Positions 56,087-64,000 of a stretch of DNA of 64,000 nt are shown here, in pieces. Numbering within the stretch: the first letter of the stretch is position 1; the number at the start of each line of letters is the position of its first letter. The notes beneath the pieces are model-generated. The model worked only from the letters and a program-made list of their open reading frames with translations. It had not been told where the DNA came from and searched no databases. The position numbers and the translations under genes were made by a program. Origin of the DNA: Tritonibacter litoralis (GTDB lineage: Bacteria; Pseudomonadota; Alphaproteobacteria; Rhodobacterales; Rhodobacteraceae); assembly GCF_009496005.1 (NCBI RefSeq), contig NZ_WIBF01000010.1:62001-126000 (forward strand), written 5' to 3'.

Positions 56087-57145
56087 ATGTCACAAGTGGA
56101 CGTTTCACAGGGGGGGCGCCATCTGGCGCCTCTTCTCCCAAAGCTTATGAAGGCTGCCTCGACCGTGGGCAGCATCGCCATCACCATGTTGGGGCTGTTG
56201 TTCGTCACCTTTGTGATCGGCCGGGTGATGCCCATTGACCCTGTGTTGGCGGTGGTTGGCGAACGCGCCAGCCAAGAGGTCTATGATCAGGTCTTTATCG
56301 ACATGGGTCTGGATCGGCCTATTTTGGTGCAGTTTCTTTATTACCTTGGCGACGTGCTGCGTGGTGATTTTGGCGACAGCGTGCTGACAGCGCGCCCGGT
56401 ATCGCAGGACATCGCGCGGGTTTTTCCCGCAACAATGGAGCTTGCCACTTTGGGTGTGGTGCTTGGCGTTGTCTTGGGCGTGCCCATGGGCGTAGCCGCC
56501 GCCGTGTTTCGCGGCCGCCTGATCGACCAGATTGTCCGCGTCCTGACATTGGCAGGGTATTCCATGCCGATTTTCTGGCTGGGCATGATGGGGCTGTTGC
56601 TGTTTTACGGCATCCTCGGCTGGGTCGGCGGACCAGGCCGGTTGGATATCTTCTTCGAAGACATCGTCCCAACGGTGACCGGCATGATCATGGTGGACAG
56701 CCTGATTGCTGGCGATTGGGATGTCTTTGCCAATGCGTTTTCCCATATCATTCTGCCAGCCTCCCTATTGGGATATTACTCCCTGGCCTATATTGCGCGG
56801 ATGACCCGGTCGTTCATGTTGGAGCAACTGAGCGCCGAATATATCACTGCCGCCCGGATCAAGGGCTTGTCGGAATGGCAGGTGGTCTGGCGCCATGCAT
56901 TCCGCAATATCCGGGTGCAGCTGATCACGGTGATCGCGCTGTCTTATGCGAACCTCCTCGAAGGCTCTGTTCTGACCGAGATCGTCTTTAGCTGGCCCGG
57001 CATCGGCAGTTACATCACCACCGCCCTTCTGAGCGCCGATATGAACGCGGTTCTGGGTGGAACCGTTGTGGTGGGGCTGATTTTTGTGTGCCTCAATATC
57101 CTTTCCGATCTTCTGTATCGGCTTTTTGATCCGAGGGCGAAATGA
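56087..57145 (+). CDS. Dipeptide ABC transporter permease, DppB type
   Basis: A 352-residue permease with about six helices and the DppB-type EAA loop (YITAARIKGLSEWQVVWRHAFRN). The early VIGRVMPIDPVLAVVGERAS segment is characteristic. It overlaps the next permease start by 4 bases. It forms the channel with the DppC-type protein. Confidence 0.92.
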   Translation: MSQVDVSQGGRHLAPLLPKLMKAASTVGSIAITMLGLLFVTFVIGRVMPIDPVLAVVGERASQEVYDQVFIDMGLDRPILVQFLYYLGDVLRGDFGDSVLTARPVSQDIARVFPATMELATLGVVLGVVLGVPMGVAAAVFRGRLIDQIVRVLTLAGYSMPIFWLGMMGLLLFYGILGWVGGPGRLDIFFEDIVPTVTGMIMVDSLIAGDWDVFANAFSHIILPASLLGYYSLAYIARMTRSFMLEQLSAEYITAARIKGLSEWQVVWRHAFRNIRVQLITVIALSYANLLEGSVLTEIVFSWPGIGSYITTALLSADMNAVLGGTVVVGLIFVCLNILSDLLYRLFDPRAK

Positions 57146-58056
57146 CCGACGCAACATGGAAAGACTGGCTTTTGTCAGACGCGCCGCGCTCTCGTGGGCA
57201 AGCCCGATTGGCGGGTTTGTATCAAGGCTGGCTCAAACTCAGCCGCAACTGGATGGCCATGGTAGGTCTGGGCATTTTGGTGGTGTTGGTCATGGTCGCA
57301 ATGTTTGCGCCCTTGCTGGCCCCTCATGACCCTTTTGCCCAGGACCTGTTGTTGCGCCTGAAACCAATTGGGTTTGAAGACCATCTGTTGGGAACCGACA
57401 GCCTGGGGCGGGATATCCTGTCGCGTCTGATCTACGGCAGCCGCATCACACTTTATATTGTGGCCTTGGTCACCTTGATTGCCCCGGTTGTGGGGTTGTT
57501 GGTTGGCACTGTCGCCGGGTATCTGGGCGGTTTCGTGGACGCCACCCTGATGCGGATCACCGATGTGTTTCTGGCCTTTCCCCGGCTGGTTCTGGCCTTG
57601 GCCTTTGTCGCAGCTCTGGGCGCGGGGATCGAGAATGCGGTTCTGGCGATCTCGCTGACGGCCTGGCCGCCTTATGCGCGCATGGCGCGAGCCGAGACAC
57701 TGACAATCCGCAACTCTGACTTTATTGCGGCCATCCGCCTGCAAGGTGCGGGGCCATTGCGGATATTGGTCAAACATATCTGGCCCCTGTGTTTGTCGTC
57801 CCTGATCGTGCGCATCACGCTGGACATGGCTGGGATCATTCTGGCGGCTGCGGGGCTCGGCTTCCTTGGCCTTGGAGCACAGCCACCCAGTCCGGAATGG
57901 GGCGCCATGATCTCGGAAGGGCGACGGTTCATTCTGGACCACTGGTGGGTTGCAACCCTGCCCGGTTTGGCGATCTTCACCGTCTCCCTGGCCTTTAACC
58001 TGTTGGGAGACGGCCTGCGCGATGTGCTGGACCCCAAAGACGGAGGCAGCCAATGA
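57142..58056 (+). CDS. Dipeptide ABC transporter permease, DppC type
   Basis: A 304-residue permease with six helices. The N-terminal NWMAMVGLGILVVLVMVAMFAPLLAPHDPFAQ and GTDSLGRDILSRLIYGSR are classic DppC motifs. The EAA loop is DFIAAIRLQGAGPLRILVKHI. It overlaps both neighbours by 4 bases. Confidence 0.93.
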   Translation: MTDATWKDWLLSDAPRSRGQARLAGLYQGWLKLSRNWMAMVGLGILVVLVMVAMFAPLLAPHDPFAQDLLLRLKPIGFEDHLLGTDSLGRDILSRLIYGSRITLYIVALVTLIAPVVGLLVGTVAGYLGGFVDATLMRITDVFLAFPRLVLALAFVAALGAGIENAVLAISLTAWPPYARMARAETLTIRNSDFIAAIRLQGAGPLRILVKHIWPLCLSSLIVRITLDMAGIILAAAGLGFLGLGAQPPSPEWGAMISEGRRFILDHWWVATLPGLAIFTVSLAFNLLGDGLRDVLDPKDGGSQ

Positions 58057-58892
58057 CGCTTCTTTCAGTCAAAGACCTGCGGGTCTCTTTCCCGACACGC
58101 CAGGGCCGGTTCGAAGCTGTGCGCGGTGTCTCATTTGACCTTGGCCGCGAACGGCTTGGGATTGTGGGTGAAAGCGGTTCTGGCAAATCCATGACCGGAC
58201 GGGCGATCCTGCGACTGATCCGCAAACCCGCAGAGGTCACGGCCAGCCACATCAACTTTGACGGCCGCAACCTGTTGGACTGTTCCGAACGTGAGATGCG
58301 CCGCATCCGCGGCAGTCAGATCTCGATGGTGATGCAGGATCCAAAATTCTCGTTGAACCCGGTGATGACCGTGGGCCAACAGATTGTGGAATCCTACCGG
58401 ATGCACAATCGCGCCAGCCTCAAGGAAGCGCGCGCCAAAGCGTTGGAGATGTTAAACGCCGTTTCCATCCGCGAGCCCGAACGGGTTATGGACACCTATC
58501 CCCATGAAGTGTCGGGCGGGATGGGGCAACGGATCATGATTGCCATGATGCTGGTTGCAAACCCACGCCTTCTGATCGCGGATGAGCCGACCTCTGCGCT
58601 GGATGTCTCTGTGCAGCGACAGGTTCTGTCCATCATGGATGGGCTGGTCCAACAACGCGGGATGGGGCTGATTTTTATCAGCCACGATCTGAACCTTGTG
58701 TCGGAATTCTGCGATCGGGTTTTGATCATGTATGCCGGGCGCGTGGTGGAAACCTGTGCGGCCGATCAGCTGCACAATGCCCGCCACCCTTATACCCAAG
58801 GCCTGTTGAATTCTTTGCCGCGATTGGATCAACCTCGCCGTCATCTGGATGTCCTGACCCGCGATGTGGCCTGGGCCGAGGAGGTTCTGTAA
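58053..58892 (+). CDS. Dipeptide ABC transporter ATPase, DppD type
   Basis: A 279-residue ATPase. Walker A is GESGSGKS, the signature is VSGGMGQR and Walker B is LLIADEPTSALD. HPYTQGLLNSLPRL marks the start of the oligopeptide-ATPase C-terminal domain, but the protein ends soon after. It is therefore shorter than usual (about 320-330) and lacks the Cys-rich tail that binds an iron-sulfur cluster in some relatives. Its stop shares a base with the DppF start (TAATG). Confidence 0.92.
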   Translation: MTLLSVKDLRVSFPTRQGRFEAVRGVSFDLGRERLGIVGESGSGKSMTGRAILRLIRKPAEVTASHINFDGRNLLDCSEREMRRIRGSQISMVMQDPKFSLNPVMTVGQQIVESYRMHNRASLKEARAKALEMLNAVSIREPERVMDTYPHEVSGGMGQRIMIAMMLVANPRLLIADEPTSALDVSVQRQVLSIMDGLVQQRGMGLIFISHDLNLVSEFCDRVLIMYAGRVVETCAADQLHNARHPYTQGLLNSLPRLDQPRRHLDVLTRDVAWAEEVL

Positions 58893-59710
58893 TGGACGCA
58901 ATCACGATCAAAGACCTGGACATCTGGTTTGGCGCAGGTCCCACGCGGGTTCTGGCCGTCAAAGGGGCAGACATTACCGTCGCGGCCGGTGAAAGCTATG
59001 GGCTGGTCGGCGAAAGTGGGTCGGGCAAATCCACGATCTTGCGCGCGCTGACAGGGCTTGTCCCCACGTGGTCCGGAGAGATGACGCTGGGCGGGCAGCA
59101 GATGGTCCCGGCCAAGCGTCGCGACCGCAGCTTTTACAAACGGGTGCAGATGGTTTTCCAAGACCCCTATGCCTCGCTCCATCCACGTCAATCGGTGGAT
59201 CAAGTGCTGAGCGAGACCTTGTATCTGCACGGTATGGACAACATCAACACGCGCGTGGAAAAACTGCTCTCGGACGTGGGTCTGGGTCCAAAGTTCCGGT
59301 TCCGATACCCGCATCAGCTGTCGGGTGGTCAACGCCAGCGGGTTGCAATCGCGCGCGCTTTGGCCGGGGAACCCGACATTCTGTTGCTGGATGAGCCCAC
59401 ATCCGCATTGGATGTCTCTGTCCAGGCTGAGATCTTGAACCTGTTGACAGATCTGCGGGCGGAACGTGGTCTGACTTACCTTATGGTCAGCCACGACCTG
59501 GCCGTCATTGCCCATATGTGTGACCGTCTGGCCGTTATGCGAGCTGGCGAAACGGTCGAGGTTCTGAGCGCCGAAGATTTGCGTGCCTCTCGCGCCAATC
59601 ACCCCTATACACAGGCTCTCATGGCCAATTCAGCCGGTACAACCGGCACGCCGCAACCCCTTGAGTCGGAGACATCGCAAACTCTAATGCCTGCAGCCAA
59701 TTCGGTTTAA
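58892..59710 (+). CDS. Dipeptide ABC transporter ATPase, DppF type
   Basis: A 272-residue ATPase and last gene of the operon. Walker A is GESGSGKS, the Q-loop region is VFQDPYASLHPRQSV, the signature is LSGGQRQR and Walker B is ILLLDEPTSALD. The C-terminal domain is short, as in its partner. GGAGG lies before the ATG. The two ATPases form a heterodimer under the DppB/C channel. Confidence 0.93.
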   Translation: MDAITIKDLDIWFGAGPTRVLAVKGADITVAAGESYGLVGESGSGKSTILRALTGLVPTWSGEMTLGGQQMVPAKRRDRSFYKRVQMVFQDPYASLHPRQSVDQVLSETLYLHGMDNINTRVEKLLSDVGLGPKFRFRYPHQLSGGQRQRVAIARALAGEPDILLLDEPTSALDVSVQAEILNLLTDLRAERGLTYLMVSHDLAVIAHMCDRLAVMRAGETVEVLSAEDLRASRANHPYTQALMANSAGTTGTPQPLESETSQTLMPAANSV

Positions 59711-59729
59711 GCCCGCCGTTCAAACGCAT

Positions 59730-59765
59730 CTGGCGCAAGGCTTTCAGATATTCTGCTTGCGCCAG
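59730..59765. terminator. Hairpin between the dipeptide operon and nadC
   Basis: Perfect 10-bp inverted repeat CTGGCGCAAG...CTTGCGCCAG (59730-59739, 59756-59765) with a 16-base loop, between two convergent genes. It has no T-run, so termination efficiency is uncertain. Confidence 0.6.
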
Positions 59766-59785
59766 GCGCCTCTTGGACTGCCCAA

Positions 59786-60622
59786 TCAGGCTTCGTCCAA
59801 ACCAATATCAACACAAGGTGCAGACTGGGTAATTCGGCCAACCGAGATGAAATCCACACCCGTTTCCGCTTTTTGGCGAATAGTATCCAACCGCACGCCG
59901 CCAGAGCATTCCAGCGGCACCCGCCCCGCGACCCAGGCGACCGCCTCTCGCATGGCGTCATTGGTCATATTATCCAACATGATCACATCTGCGCCTGCTT
60001 CCAAGGCTTCTTGAACCTGCTCAAAGCGGTCACATTCCACTTCGATCTTGGTCAAAACCGGCGCTTTAGCCTTGGCCCGGGCAACAGCCGCCGCAATGGA
60101 GCCCGCCACCGCGATATGGTTGTCCTTCAACATAATGCCATTATCAAGGCCAAGCCGGTGATTGCGCCCCCCACCACATGTCACCGCGTATTTCTCTAAC
60201 ATCCGCAGACCGGGTGTGGTTTTACGTGTGTCCACCAAAAAAGCACCCGTGCCTTCGATCTCTTGGACATATTGTGCTGTGACGCCCGCGATACCTGACA
60301 TGCGCTGGATCAGGTTCAATGCAACACGTTCAGCCGTCAGCAGGGCCTGGGCATTGCCGGTGATTTTGGCAAATGTCGTGCCAGCCGCAATCTGCGCCCC
60401 GTCTTTGTACTGCGCCTCAAAGCTGCAATCTGGATCCAACCTTTTGAAAATACGTTCAGCAATAGGAAGGCCCGACAGAATGATGTCTTCACGTGCATTC
60501 ATCGCAAATGTCGCCACCGCATCATCTGCCACCATAATTCTGGCTGTCAGATCAAAGTGATTGCAATCTTCATCCAACCAAAGCTCGATCAATTGATCAA
60601 TTTTGCGCATGTCGATCAGCAT
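59786..60622 (-). CDS. nadC: Nicotinate-nucleotide pyrophosphorylase (carboxylating)
   Basis: A 278-residue quinolinate phosphoribosyltransferase that makes nicotinate mononucleotide from quinolinate and PRPP in NAD synthesis. Visible motifs are VDTRKTTPGLR, GGGRNHRLGL, IMLKDNH, IMLDNM and ECSGGV, all in normal order. nadA and nadB are not in view, so it stands apart from the rest of the pathway. A 58-codon frame of unknown status overlaps its start by 7 bases. Confidence 0.94.
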   Translation of the reverse strand: MLIDMRKIDQLIELWLDEDCNHFDLTARIMVADDAVATFAMNAREDIILSGLPIAERIFKRLDPDCSFEAQYKDGAQIAAGTTFAKITGNAQALLTAERVALNLIQRMSGIAGVTAQYVQEIEGTGAFLVDTRKTTPGLRMLEKYAVTCGGGRNHRLGLDNGIMLKDNHIAVAGSIAAAVARAKAKAPVLTKIEVECDRFEQVQEALEAGADVIMLDNMTNDAMREAVAWVAGRVPLECSGGVRLDTIRQKAETGVDFISVGRITQSAPCVDIGLDEA

Positions 60623-60831
60623 AGGAACATCCTCACTTTTTGTGCCGCGGCGCGTACCAAGGTAGGATCATTCAGCCCGACCTCAGCAGTCCGGCTCGAT
60701 TGATAGAGCATGACAGCCCAAGCCGCCACCGTAGATCGATTTAAAACGCACGTGGATGTGCGACAGGGATGCCGCCGACTTTTTGACCGCATCCCCTGAA
60801 AATGTCGTTATACTATCGGGCAAACGTTGGA

Positions 60832-61236
60832 TCAGGCTGTTTCCAAGTCTTCAGCAGCGGCGTAAGAGCCATCTTCGCGATGCACTTCCTTCCCGGTGAC
60901 AGGCGGATTAAAACAACACGCCATAACAAGCTCTTCTTCGGCGCGCAGGATATGGCGATCATGCTTATCCAGCGCGTACATGACGCCAGGTTTGATATAA
61001 TGTGTTTCTCCGGTCGCAATGTCAGTGATCGAACCGGTTCCCTGCATACAGTACACACTCTCGAAGTGATTTTTGTATTCAAATGTGTGCTCAGAACCCG
61101 GCTCCAGGAAGGTGATGTGGAAGGAAAACCCCATGCCATCCTCTGCAAGCAGCATACGTACGCTGCTCCACTCGGCGTCCGACACAACGCGGTTGCGTTC
61201 TCTTTCAATGATTTCGTTAAAATCGCGTACAATCAT
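60832..61236 (-). CDS. ectC: L-ectoine synthase
   Basis: A 134-residue cupin-fold enzyme that cyclises N-gamma-acetyl-diaminobutyrate to ectoine. MIVRDFNEI at the start is typical. The metal and active-site residues lie in [40 protein letters not shown] and [13 protein letters not shown]. It begins four bases after ectB and is the last gene of ectABC. No aspartokinase (ask) or ectD hydroxylase follows. Confidence 0.97.
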   Translation of the reverse strand: MIVRDFNEIIERERNRVVSDAEWSSVRMLLAEDGMGFSFHITFLEPGSEHTFEYKNHFESVYCMQGTGSITDIATGETHYIKPGVMYALDKHDRHILRAEEELVMACCFNPPVTGKEVHREDGSYAAAEDLETA

Positions 61237-61240
61237 AGTC

Positions 61241-62527
61241 TTACTCCGCGGCGGTTTTGTGTGTATTTGCAACGTCCTGCGCCGCACCGATCAGGATATC
61301 CAATCCGGCTTTCAGGGTTTCGTCAGGGGTGGTCAGCGGGGCCAGGATCTTGATGACTTCATCCTCCGGACCGGAGGTTTCGATGATCAGTCCTCGCTGA
61401 AAGGCGCGCGCGCATATGTCGCCAGCCAGCGCGCCGCTGCCAACGTCGACACCGCGCATCATGCTGCGCCCCTTGAGCTGCGCACAGGGAACCAAATCTG
61501 CGATGGTCTGTAGGCCGTCTTCGACCAGTTGTGCCCGGCGGGAAATGTCGAGTTGAAACTCATCGCTGGCCCAGAACTTCTCCAAGGCAGCGCGTGCCGT
61601 GACAAAAGCGTGGTTGTTGCCGCGAAAGGTGCCATTGTGTTCAGCCGGGCCCATCACGTCATACTCGGGTTTTACCAGGACCAGCCCCATTGGCAGGCCA
61701 AAGCCCGAGATGGATTTGGCCAAGGTGACGATGTCCGGAGAAATGCCCATGTCGTCGAATGAGAAGAACGTTCCTGTACGACCACAGCCCGCCTGCACGT
61801 CGTCGATAATCAGCAGCGCGCCAGCCTTTTTGGCTAGCTCTGCGATCCGCTGCAGCCAGGGGCGGCTTGCAACATTCAACCCGCCTTCGCCCTGTACGGT
61901 TTCAAGGATTATCGCAGCCGGTGCATCCAGACCGCTGGAGCGATCGTTGAGCATCGCTTCCAAGAAATCAGCGGTATCGCCGCAGCCGGCGAAATAACCA
62001 TCATATGGCATTCTGGTCACCCCATTCAGCGTCGTGCCCGCACCACCACGGTGGTAGCTGTTTCCCGTCGCCGCCAAGGCACCCTGGGTGACGCCGTGAA
62101 AGCCATTGGTGAAGGCGACGATATTGCTTCGGCCGGTAGCTTTGCGGGCGATTTTCATTGCGGCCTCGACGGCGTTTGCACCCGTCGGCCCGGTAAACAT
62201 GAGCTTGTGAGACATGCCACGCGGGGTCAGTATGTGCTCTTCAAACGCCGTGATAAATTCGGCTTTTGCATCGGTGTGCATGTCCAACCCGTGCGCAACA
62301 CCATCCGCCTGGATGTGTGCGATCAGCGCGTCTTTCAGGTCTGGGTCATTGTGGCCATAGTTCAAAGACGAACAGCCTGCGAGGAAATCGATGTAGCGTC
62401 TTCCATCACTGGATGTCATTTCCGAGCCTTGGGCAGAGGTGAAAACCGCGTCAAACCCCCGGCAATAGCTGCGCGCATCAGATTCACGGCGCGTGAATAT
62501 GGAAACTTCGGACGGGTTCGTCGACAT
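61241..62527 (-). CDS. ectB: Diaminobutyrate-2-oxoglutarate transaminase
   Basis: A 428-residue class III PLP aminotransferase that converts aspartate semialdehyde to L-2,4-diaminobutyrate. [15 protein letters not shown] binds the cofactor phosphate, [13 protein letters not shown] holds the PLP-contacting Asp and [13 protein letters not shown] the Schiff-base Lys. ATG 62527 gives the usual start; the frame extends 21 codons further without support. It is the middle gene of ectABC. Confidence 0.97.
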   Translation of the reverse strand: MSTNPSEVSIFTRRESDARSYCRGFDAVFTSAQGSEMTSSDGRRYIDFLAGCSSLNYGHNDPDLKDALIAHIQADGVAHGLDMHTDAKAEFITAFEEHILTPRGMSHKLMFTGPTGANAVEAAMKIARKATGRSNIVAFTNGFHGVTQGALAATGNSYHRGGAGTTLNGVTRMPYDGYFAGCGDTADFLEAMLNDRSSGLDAPAAIILETVQGEGGLNVASRPWLQRIAELAKKAGALLIIDDVQAGCGRTGTFFSFDDMGISPDIVTLAKSISGFGLPMGLVLVKPEYDVMGPAEHNGTFRGNNHAFVTARAALEKFWASDEFQLDISRRAQLVEDGLQTIADLVPCAQLKGRSMMRGVDVGSGALAGDICARAFQRGLIIETSGPEDEVIKILAPLTTPDETLKAGLDILIGAAQDVANTHKTAAE

Positions 62528-62593
62528 ACGACCTCTCTTAGGTTTAGGCGAATGGGTGAAAAAAAGACCGCTCAGCACAGAAGGACGCATGAC

Positions 62594-63124
62594 CTAAGCC
62601 GCAAGTTGCGCGCGTTTGGCCAGCGGGATGGTGACCAAATACTCGGTCTTGTGTTGCTCCTGAAAATGCTGTGCCTGCGTATAATAGGGCACACTCTCCA
62701 GCTTCTGGTTCTGAAGGCGTGAGAACTTGCGGAACAATGCCCAAGAGGCTGCATTGTCGGCGGTTATGGTCGTCTGAAGACGGGTAACCTCTTTGCACTG
62801 CGGACGGTTCAGGATGCTCTGCAGCATCAAGCCGCTCAGCCCCTGCCCCCGTGCAATTTCAGAAACAGCAACCTGCCAAACAAAAAGTGTATCGGGCTCA
62901 TTTGGCATAACATAGGCAGAGACCCAGCCAACAATCTCGCTCGAGATTTCAGCCAATACGCAGGTGTCAGCAAAGTGGTCGCATTGCAGCATATTGCAAT
63001 ACATGGAGTTTTCGTCGAGTGGGCGGCAAGATCCGACCAGTTTCCAAATCTCCGCTCCATCTTTGGCGGAGGGCTTCCGCAGGGATGGAACATCGACGCG
63101 CATAGGGTGAGCGGGGTGTTGCAT
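62594..63124 (-). CDS. ectA: Diaminobutyrate acetyltransferase
   Basis: A 176-residue GNAT-family enzyme that acetylates diaminobutyrate. The family signature SCRPLDENSMYCNMLQCDHFADTC is near the N-terminus, and the acetyl-CoA site VAVSEIARGQGLSG follows. An AGGAG ribosome site precedes the ATG. It is the first gene of ectABC and is divergent from ectR, with 216 bases between. Ectoine protects against salt stress. Confidence 0.96.
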   Translation of the reverse strand: MQHPAHPMRVDVPSLRKPSAKDGAEIWKLVGSCRPLDENSMYCNMLQCDHFADTCVLAEISSEIVGWVSAYVMPNEPDTLFVWQVAVSEIARGQGLSGLMLQSILNRPQCKEVTRLQTTITADNAASWALFRKFSRLQNQKLESVPYYTQAQHFQEQHKTEYLVTIPLAKRAQLAA

Positions 63125-63259
63125 AGGCGGCTCCTTTCGCTTCGGCTATCGAAGTAACATGAAAGTCAAACAACTTCAACAAGCGAAGCATTAAGGCTGC
63201 CATATGCCAATTTTAACCAATTTTTACTACGAATACCGATGCAAATCTTCAATTTTTCG

Positions 63260-63282
63260 CTTTGATTTACAAAGTTAGTTTG
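63260..63282. promoter_or_regulatory. Overlapping inverted repeats in the ectA-ectR intergenic region
   Basis: CTTTG...CAAAG (63260-63264, 63270-63274) and CAAA...TTTG (63270-63273, 63279-63282) overlap within an AT-rich tract between the divergent genes. MarR-type EctR proteins bind such AT-rich dyads over the ectA promoter in other bacteria. This site is a candidate by position and symmetry only. Confidence 0.35.
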
Positions 63283-63340
63283 AATTTGCCCGCCAGACAC
63301 AAAGGTCATAATATTCGGTCATCAAAGGATTGGAGGCAAT

Positions 63341-63817
63341 TTGGACCGTATCGATAGTAGCTTGATTGCTCTCAGACGGATTGTGCGCGCAACGGAATTA
63401 TTCGGGCGCAAAGTGCGTCAGTCCACCGGCATCACGCCTTCTCAATTTCGCGTTCTGCAAATCATCGCAGAGCAGGGCTACACCACAGCCAAAGCCATTT
63501 CGCTGCGCATGCGGGTGTCGCAGGGAACTGTCACATCTCTCGTGGATAAGCTGGTCCGTGACGGGCTGGCGGTGCGAGAGAAGTCAGCCCAAGATCGGCG
63601 GCAAACCAACATTGTTCTCACTGACGCTGGACGCACAGTGCTGAGCGACGCCCCAGACCCGCTACAGCAACGATTTGTGCGCAAGTTTGCGGCGATGGAG
63701 GACTGGGAGCAAGCCATGTTGGTCGCAAACCTCGAACGCGTGGCAGCGATGCTGGATGCGGAAGACATGGACGCGTCTCCGGTCTTGGACACAGGCGAGA
63801 TCCGACCCGCCGAATAG
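63341..63817 (+). CDS. ectR: MarR-family regulator of the ectoine genes
   Basis: A 158-residue winged-helix regulator. The DNA-binding core is TTAKAISLRMRVSQGTVTSLVDKLVRDGLAVREKSAQDRRQTNIVLTD, with the usual beta-wing. The likely start is TTG 63341, with GGAGG four bases before it; no ATG fits. It is divergent from ectABC, as EctR1-type repressors are. In known cases it represses ect at low salinity and limits its own expression. Confidence 0.9.
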   Translation: MDRIDSSLIALRRIVRATELFGRKVRQSTGITPSQFRVLQIIAEQGYTTAKAISLRMRVSQGTVTSLVDKLVRDGLAVREKSAQDRRQTNIVLTDAGRTVLSDAPDPLQQRFVRKFAAMEDWEQAMLVANLERVAAMLDAEDMDASPVLDTGEIRPAE

Positions 63818-63902
63818 CATGTCACTCTAGGATATACACGTCCACAGACACCGCGCCTTGCTCTGTCGCGATGCCTGTGGATTTTCTGACTGCTCTTTCA
63901 CA

Positions 63903-64000
63903 CTAGCCTGAGAGGACACTCGGCAGCCATAGGGTCAGCGCGGGAAAGGCGATCAATACGGCGACCCGGATGATTTCAGCGCCAAAGAAAGGTAAGACCC
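63903..64000 (-). CDS. TRAP transporter large permease (DctM family), C-terminal end only
   Basis: Only the last 31 codons are inside the window. They read PFFGAEIIRVAVLIAFPALT...LWLPSVLSG and stop at 63905-63903. This is the characteristic final helix and LWLP terminus of TRAP-family large permease subunits. The rest lies beyond the right edge. Being beside ectABC/ectR, it may belong to a compatible-solute or organic-acid transporter, but the fragment cannot show the substrate. Confidence 0.75.
   Translation of the reverse strand, partial: VLPFFGAEIIRVAVLIAFPALTLWLPSVLSG

Overview
The window looks like chromosomal DNA of a marine alphaproteobacterium of the Roseobacter group (Rhodobacterales). 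This is inferred from gene content rather than a marker gene: a six-subunit Na+-translocating NADH:quinone reductase (nqrA-F) with apbE and nqrM, an ectABC ectoine cluster with a MarR-type ectR, several ABC uptake operons with periplasmic binding proteins, the C-terminal end of a TRAP transporter permease, and glutathione-dependent formaldehyde dehydrogenase. The coding density, many 4-base ATGA gene overlaps and moderately high GC fit that group.

Layout. 0.2-6.2 kb: glutathione-dependent formaldehyde dehydrogenase facing the stress operon prkA-yeaH-spoVR. 6.9-15.0 kb: a secreted Ig-repeat adhesin followed by its own type I secretion system (outer-membrane TolC-like lipoprotein, ABC exporter, HlyD adaptor). 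15.1-16.2 kb: a secreted trypsin-like protease and a candidate 26-residue CxxC microprotein. 16.2-21.2 kb: a glycerol-3-phosphate/sugar ABC operon (regulator, ATPase, binding protein, attenuator-like hairpin, two permeases). 21.5 kb: tRNA-Ser(GCT). 21.9-29.3 kb: an MBL-fold hydrolase, then a polyamine-type ABC operon that also carries a cysteine hydrolase and an unrecognised protein, divergent from a 2-oxoglutarate/Fe(II) oxygenase. 29.4-36.7 kb: the Nqr operon with apbE-nqrM divergent from it.

36.7-47.3 kb is a mosaic: small membrane protein and lipoprotein, an AraC regulator with a membrane domain, a DUF779 protein, an RTX-type secreted protein, a chemoreceptor, a nucleoside hydrolase, ychF, a PagL-like outer-membrane protein and trpA. 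47.5-51.5 kb carries two related two-helix membrane proteins and then a cobalamin riboswitch. The riboswitch is followed by two overlapping tiny reading frames and a Zn/Mn/Co-type ABC importer. This last unit is the most interesting: a B12-controlled metal importer whose ATPase appears to be translated by coupling to an uncharacterised 48-residue membrane peptide.

51.5-59.7 kb: L,D-transpeptidase, a LysR regulator divergent from a dipeptidase plus five-gene dipeptide ABC importer. 59.8-64 kb: nadC, ectC-ectB-ectA, the divergent ectR, and the 3' end of a TRAP large permease gene that runs off the window.

Limits: product names come from reading motifs and family resemblance by eye. No database search, folding program or gene finder was run. 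Substrates of the transporters are inferences.
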